Source: Geobacter sp. (GTDB lineage Bacteria; Desulfobacterota; Desulfuromonadia; Geobacterales; Pseudopelobacteraceae). Taken from it: 8,936 bases of DNA. Shown here one piece after another: positions 6,353-8,936 of this stretch. The stretch lies in assembly GCA_027346925.1 (NCBI GenBank), contig DAIERH010000086.1, positions 1 to 8,936 on the forward strand. The letters run 5' to 3'. Under the pieces are notes generated by a model, which had not been told where the DNA came from, did no database searches, and saw only the letters and a list, made by a program, of their open reading frames with translations. Numbering within the stretch: position 1 is the stretch's first letter; each line of letters begins with the position of its first letter. The translations under genes were made by a program, and so were the position numbers.

Positions 6353-7039
6353 CTACTGCCACAGCGCACCGGGCAGCCTTCCACCGCAGAGCAGCCGCTC
6401 CCGACATTCGGGACCGTCCAGAAACGCCAGTACGCCGGCCCCCAGTTCGATGCTTCGGTCATCGAGGCCATGGTGTCGCAGTGCCTGGGCCAACGCCATG
6501 AACGCCGCGTCGAAAGCCGCCTGGCGCAGCAGGTCGGCCGGAACCAGACGCACTTCATCGGTAATGATCGGGTTGAACGCCTCCCGGCAACTGGTGCGGT
6601 CCAGCGAGGCCACAGCGCGGCACACCAGGGGGCGTACCGGATGAATGCTGCACCGGCCGGCCGTATCGAGCATCGGGCAGACGGTCTGTTTGGTAATCCT
6701 CTCCTCGTCCTCCATCCAGCGCACCCAGCAGCAGTGGGCCGCGAGACGTTCGCGCAGGGCGCCGAGTGCCGGCGGCGAGAGCCGTTCCTGCACCCAGTCC
6801 GCGATGACCATCCCCTCGGGGAGCAAAATTGACACGTTGAGCACGCAGCAGTGGGGGCAGCCGGCAGCGCAGGCCATGGGCCGCTCGCTGCAGACCGCCT
6901 CCGCAGCCATCGCGCACCCGGTCAGGGCCCGCGCCAGGCTCAAAGCGTCCCGGCCGCCGGCCAGCGCGGCCACCAGCCCGGCGGTCAACCCTGAACTGAA
7001 CCGATCAACATCCCACGCACCGTCGCCCATATCCTTCAC
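6353..7039 (-). CDS. YkgJ-family cysteine-cluster protein
   Basis: This protein of about 228 residues carries the YkgJ/CxxCxxCC-type metal-binding signature. C57, C61, C64 and C65 lie in MACAAGCPHCC, and C121, C130, C140 and C151 in CPMLDTAGRC, SIHPVRPLVC and RTSC. The SIHPVRPLVCR stretch is the family's most typical part (usually YxxRPxxCR). Such proteins are thought to bind zinc or iron; no reaction is known. An extra CC pair (C103/C104) is present. It is probably cytoplasmic, with no signal peptide. The gene is second in an operon, 34 bases after the BCAM0308-type gene. The start is uncertain: a GTG at 7039 lies only three bases after GGAGG, while the ATG at 7030 is twelve bases from it. 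Both leave the metal sites intact. Confidence 0.9.
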   Translation of the reverse strand: MKDMGDGAWDVDRFSSGLTAGLVAALAGGRDALSLARALTGCAMAAEAVCSERPMACAAGCPHCCVLNVSILLPEGMVIADWVQERLSPPALGALRERLAAHCCWVRWMEDEERITKQTVCPMLDTAGRCSIHPVRPLVCRAVASLDRTSCREAFNPIITDEVRLVPADLLRQAAFDAAFMALAQALRHHGLDDRSIELGAGVLAFLDGPECRERLLCGGRLPGALWQ

Positions 7040-7073
7040 GCGCCTCCATTCGGTTGGGCTTCCCCTCCACCAC

Positions 7074-7571
7074 CTACCGCGACCAACTCACCCGTACCAT
7101 ATCCTGATCGTGTACCCACTGGTAATGGAGTTCGCCTTTATGGGCCTTGTATATCTCGCGGCCCATCTTCTGGGCCAGCTTGTCTTCGGTGGTGGAGATG
7201 ACGAGGCTCCCCTCCACGCTGTTGATCTCCATGATGCGCCCCAAGGGGTTTTTCTGGCGGAACTTGGCCTCGATATGCTTGATGTCGTTCATGATGGCAT
7301 CTGTCTTCTGCCGGAGGTACTCACCCGACAAGGTCACTATCCCGGCCGGGTTATGGTCATGCATCCTGAGACATGCCGGGCAGAGCACCTCGTGCATTCC
7401 GGCCGAAGCCATCGTTTCGCCGACGCTCCAGCGTTTATTCCGATACACTGCTCCACACTCCCTGCAAAAGGCCGCTTCCCTGTACCCCCCTTTCGGCAGA
7501 TAGGGATCGCTATTACGCGCCGTCCGCTGCCCCAGTTCCTCTACGACACTCTTATGAGCTCTGGCTGCCAT
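7074..7571 (-). CDS. BCAM0308-family zinc-ribbon-like protein
   Basis: This 165-residue soluble protein has an N-terminal zinc-ribbon-like module with C36-x2-C39 (FCRECGAVY) and C64-x2-C67 (LCPACLR). A KRW motif and a histidine-bearing MHDHNPAG follow close by. The C-terminal half (about 80-165) looks like a small alpha/beta fold with a charged, conserved-looking helix (EDKLAQKMGREIYKAHKG). This layout is that of the BCAM0308 family of uncharacterised proteins, recalled from memory and not searched. A nucleic-acid or ribosome-linked role is possible from the zinc-ribbon plus alpha/beta layout, but unproven. The ATG is fixed by a near-perfect AAAAGGAGGT (7589-7580) eight bases upstream. It is the first gene of an operon with the YkgJ-type gene, so two metal-binding cysteine proteins are co-expressed. 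Confidence 0.78.
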   Translation of the reverse strand: MAARAHKSVVEELGQRTARNSDPYLPKGGYREAAFCRECGAVYRNKRWSVGETMASAGMHEVLCPACLRMHDHNPAGIVTLSGEYLRQKTDAIMNDIKHIEAKFRQKNPLGRIMEINSVEGSLVISTTEDKLAQKMGREIYKAHKGELHYQWVHDQDMVRVSWSR

Positions 7572-7614
7572 ACGTAAGCACCTCCTTTTCCAGCATGATC
7601 ATCCTGCTAGGGTG

Positions 7615-7642
7615 AGTATACCGCTTCAGATCAAAGCGGCAA
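7615..7642 (-). promoter_or_regulatory. Promoter and possible operator of the cysteine-protein operon
   Basis: On the minus strand TTGCCG (7642-7637) and TATACT (7620-7615) are separated by 16 bp. The -10 matches five of six positions and the -35 four of six. An inverted repeat, CCGCTT (7621-7626) with AAGCGG (7634-7639), fills the spacer, where a bound repressor would block polymerase. The leader would be about 35-40 nt. Confidence 0.5.
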
Positions 7643-7730
7643 TGGAGGGAGGGAACTCGCGTGGCGGGGAGGGCAGACAGGCGTGCCGCAAAAACAGCGG
7701 CGGCGGAAGGGAGTAGTCAACAAGCAACGT

Positions 7731-8048
7731 CTACAGTTGTTCAATATTCAATGCCAAAAATCTCAAACCGACGATGAAGTGTTCGTCCAACTCCCTGCAC
7801 CACATGACCTCCGTAAAGACGGGTATGCACTCTTCCACCTCTCTGACAGGAAAATAGATCTTCAGGACATCGCCCTTCCTGAGAGCATAGCTGGTGAATA
7901 TGCGGGCCCCCTCCGAGCTTATGTCAACGAATATCCCGTTTTTCTGGAGATACCGAAGCCGCCCCGACATATCCCTGCTTATTTCAAAGCAGAACGGATG
8001 ATGGATAGCCTTACGGCTGCACAATCTTTGTTTTAAGATGCTTTTCAT
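7731..8048 (-). CDS. PilZ-domain protein (c-di-GMP receptor candidate)
   Basis: This is a single-domain PilZ protein of about 105 residues. From the start at 8048, the RxxxR motif is R8-LCS-R12, and the second motif (D/N)xSxxG is D42-I-S-S-E-G47, inside GIFVDISSEGARI. Both c-di-GMP-binding motifs are therefore intact. The rest fits the small beta-barrel, ending in a typical FIVGLRFLALN strand. It should be a cytoplasmic c-di-GMP receptor acting through a partner that cannot be named. The start is uncertain: an in-frame ATG at 8075 adds nine residues (MLCAITEII), and neither start has a visible Shine-Dalgarno sequence. I prefer 8048 because it gives the short basic lead typical of the family. 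The gene is divergent from the rhodanese gene, and no partner gene is adjacent. Confidence 0.87.
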   Translation of the reverse strand: MKSILKQRLCSRKAIHHPFCFEISRDMSGRLRYLQKNGIFVDISSEGARIFTSYALRKGDVLKIYFPVREVEECIPVFTEVMWCRELDEHFIVGLRFLALNIEQL

Positions 8049-8062
8049 AATGATTTCAGTAA

Positions 8063-8079
8063 TGGCACAAAGCATGCCA
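8063..8079. promoter_or_regulatory. Sigma-54-like element and inverted repeat
   Basis: TGGCAC-AAAGC-ATGCC (8063-8078) has the GG-N10-GC spacing of a -24/-12 promoter and a perfect TGGCAC, but ATGC in place of the usual TTGC. It points toward the rhodanese gene. The same bases form the inverted repeat TGGCA-N7-TGCCA, so it looks similar on the minus strand and could instead be an operator. It overlaps the longer possible start of the PilZ gene. Confidence 0.25.
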
Positions 8080-8106
8080 TGTTGTATCTACTTGAATTAC
8101 AGTTAA

Positions 8107-8112
8107 TTTATA
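8107..8112 (-). promoter_or_regulatory. Possible -10 element of the PilZ gene
   Basis: TATAAA on the minus strand matches five of six positions and lies in an AT-rich patch about 60 bases before the preferred start. No convincing -35 box is found at the right distance, so this is weak. Confidence 0.25.
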
Positions 8113-8147
8113 TTCAGCGAATCGGCAAATGTGTAAGGTACTACTGA

Positions 8148-8168
8148 GTCGGCGTAAGCAATGCCGAC
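8148..8168. repeat. Hairpin-forming inverted repeat between divergent genes
   Basis: GTCGGCGT (8148-8155) pairs with ATGCCGAC (8161-8168), eight pairs including one G-T, around an AAGCA loop. No T-run follows on either strand, so it is not a standard terminator. It lies upstream of both divergent promoters and may be an operator. Confidence 0.4.
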
Positions 8169-8217
8169 GGCGTTCTCACTAGCCCTCCCCGGAGACGCTC
8201 CCTGGAGCAAAAGCCTG

Positions 8218-8226
8218 TGATATAAT
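8218..8226 (+). promoter_or_regulatory. Extended -10 promoter of the rhodanese gene
   Basis: TGATATAAT combines a perfect TATAAT with the TGn extension. The region 16-18 bp upstream has no clear -35 box. Transcription would start near 8233 and give a leader of about 110 nt. Confidence 0.6.
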
Positions 8227-8266
8227 ATAAAAAAAGTCGGGGGCTTATGCGTTTGTCTGTATTTTA

Positions 8267-8279
8267 TTCCGTGACGGAA
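8267..8279. promoter_or_regulatory. Perfect palindrome in the rhodanese leader
   Basis: TTCCGT-G-ACGGAA is a perfect 13-bp inverted repeat about 35-47 bases past the predicted transcription start. Its size and place suit a repressor site for a small dimeric regulator; the regulator is unknown. Confidence 0.4.
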
Positions 8280-8344
8280 GCAGCGGAAGGTCGCAGGCAA
8301 GCGGGGTGCGGATTCTGAATTGATACGAAAAAGAGGTGATTACT

Positions 8345-8716
8345 ATGTTGGAAGGATTTGAAGTGACGGTTGATGTCGTGAAAGAACATATGCGAGAGGG
8401 AGATATACCGCAATTCGTCGAGGTGCGCCATCACCGGGACCACGACTGGAATCTGTATAAGGCCCGGGGAGCGGTACGTATCGATGACGACCAGTTGGAG
8501 CGGCACCTGGGTGAAATTCCCCGTAATCGCACCATTGTCTTGTACTCGACGTGCCTGGGAGATGAAGCCAGTATCCGGGCGGCCAATCTGCTCATGAAGG
8601 AGGGATGGAGCGATGTCCATCCCCTGGTGGGCGGATTCAACGCCTACCTTAACGCAGAATTGCCTGTGGAGAATATTGGGAAGGCGATCCCCGCGGCCAG
8701 GATCATGTACCTCTGA
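8345..8716 (+). CDS. Single-domain rhodanese-like sulfurtransferase
   Basis: This 123-residue cytoplasmic protein is a single rhodanese domain. The N-terminal FVEVR strand is followed by W35 and RGAVRI, the usual lead-in to the fold. The active-site strand TIVLYSTC ends in C70, the expected persulfide-carrying residue, with the loop CLGDEAS. This loop is of the C-x5-S kind (as in CPNEATS types) rather than the CRxGxR loop of thiosulfate sulfurtransferases, so the sulfur donor cannot be predicted. The C-terminal VHPLVGGFNAYLNAELPV is the family's standard last helix region. The ATG at 8345 is chosen over a GTG at 8336 because AGAGGTG lies just before it. It is a single-gene unit, divergent from the PilZ gene, with an extended -10 promoter and a palindrome in its leader. 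Confidence 0.92.
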   Translation: MLEGFEVTVDVVKEHMREGDIPQFVEVRHHRDHDWNLYKARGAVRIDDDQLERHLGEIPRNRTIVLYSTCLGDEASIRAANLLMKEGWSDVHPLVGGFNAYLNAELPVENIGKAIPAARIMYL

Positions 8717-8725
8717 AACAGGTGT

Positions 8726-8750
8726 GCCCCCAGAAGGGGCGTTATTCATT
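8726..8750 (+). terminator. Hairpin after the rhodanese gene
   Basis: GCCCC (8726-8730) and GGGGC (8736-8740) form a tight 5-bp stem with a CAGAA loop, ten bases after the stop codon. It is followed by GTTATTCATT, a broken T-tract. A weak rho-independent terminator is likely. Confidence 0.5.
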
Positions 8751-8878
8751 CACGGGGAGACAAGGGCATTCGGTGACGGGTCTGACGGGGAGCTTAAAGT
8801 GGCGCGGCCGCGGAGGATGAGGCGGTGACGGCGATATTGGATGTGGGGTTTATGGACCATCGGGGCGTAGCCGAAACT

Positions 8879-8929
8879 CAGGGGTGGAGTTGGTGAGCAG
8901 TTTTTTACCCTGCCGCTACTCCACCCCTG
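8879..8929. repeat. 12-bp perfect inverted repeat near the right edge
   Basis: CAGGGGTGGAGT (8879-8890) and ACTCCACCCCTG (8918-8929) are exact inverted repeats around a 27-base centre. The centre can form GCAG (8897-8900) with CTGC (8910-8913) and has a run of six T between them. No gene is visible from 8751 to the edge. The element could be a terminator, a dispersed palindromic repeat or the end of a mobile element. The window stops seven bases later, so this cannot be resolved. Confidence 0.6.
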
Positions 8930-8936
8930 CGATTTC

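Noticed and set aside
7685..7701. Hairpin GCCGC-N7-GCGGC downstream of the PilZ gene as a terminator
   Set aside because: The stem is only 5 bp and no T-run follows it on the minus strand.
8613..8828. Plus-strand frame overlapping the rhodanese 3' end
   Set aside because: It lies in a different frame within a clear gene and extends across its terminator, with no ribosome site.

Overview
This window looks like ordinary chromosome of a high-GC, Gram-negative anaerobe. The best guess is a Geobacter-type member of the Desulfuromonadia (Deltaproteobacteria). The guess rests on gene content: a short CstA with an adjacent LytS/LytTR system, a lipobox protein with a beta-rich body, a YkgJ cysteine-cluster protein, and PilZ and rhodanese singletons. 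No rRNA, tRNA or taxon-specific marker is present, so the assignment is inference.

Layout. Positions 1-138 (minus strand) hold the degraded last residues of a histidine kinase. A small two-helix membrane protein (339-560, +) follows and converges on cstA, with two stem-loop terminators between them (605-686). From 739 to 5249 three minus-strand genes form one functional module: a LytS/BtsS/YpdA-type sensor kinase, overlapping by 4 nt with a LytTR response regulator, and then the CstA-family transporter. The 249-bp gap before cstA carries two identical 13-bp direct repeats 21 bp apart. Their core and spacing fit what is known of enterobacterial BtsR/YehT-type targets. I infer that the kinase senses an external carboxylate, pyruvate by analogy with E. 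coli, and that the regulator switches on cstA.

Divergent from the kinase is a lipoprotein gene (5495-6145, +). Its leader (5394-5480) can fold into a closed multi-helix structure ending right at the Shine-Dalgarno sequence; I do not recognise it as a known riboswitch class. Then come two minus-strand cysteine-rich genes in one operon: a BCAM0308-family zinc-ribbon-like protein followed by a YkgJ-family protein. A PilZ protein (minus) and a single-domain rhodanese (+) are divergent across a 297-bp region with several candidate control sites. The right end holds a hairpin after the rhodanese gene and a 12-bp perfect inverted repeat close to the edge.

The most noteworthy items are the self-contained sensor-regulator-transporter circuit with its visible operator, the apparently leaderless kinase mRNA, the structured lipoprotein leader, and the kinase relic at the left edge. 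I found no phage, CRISPR, insertion sequence or defence system.
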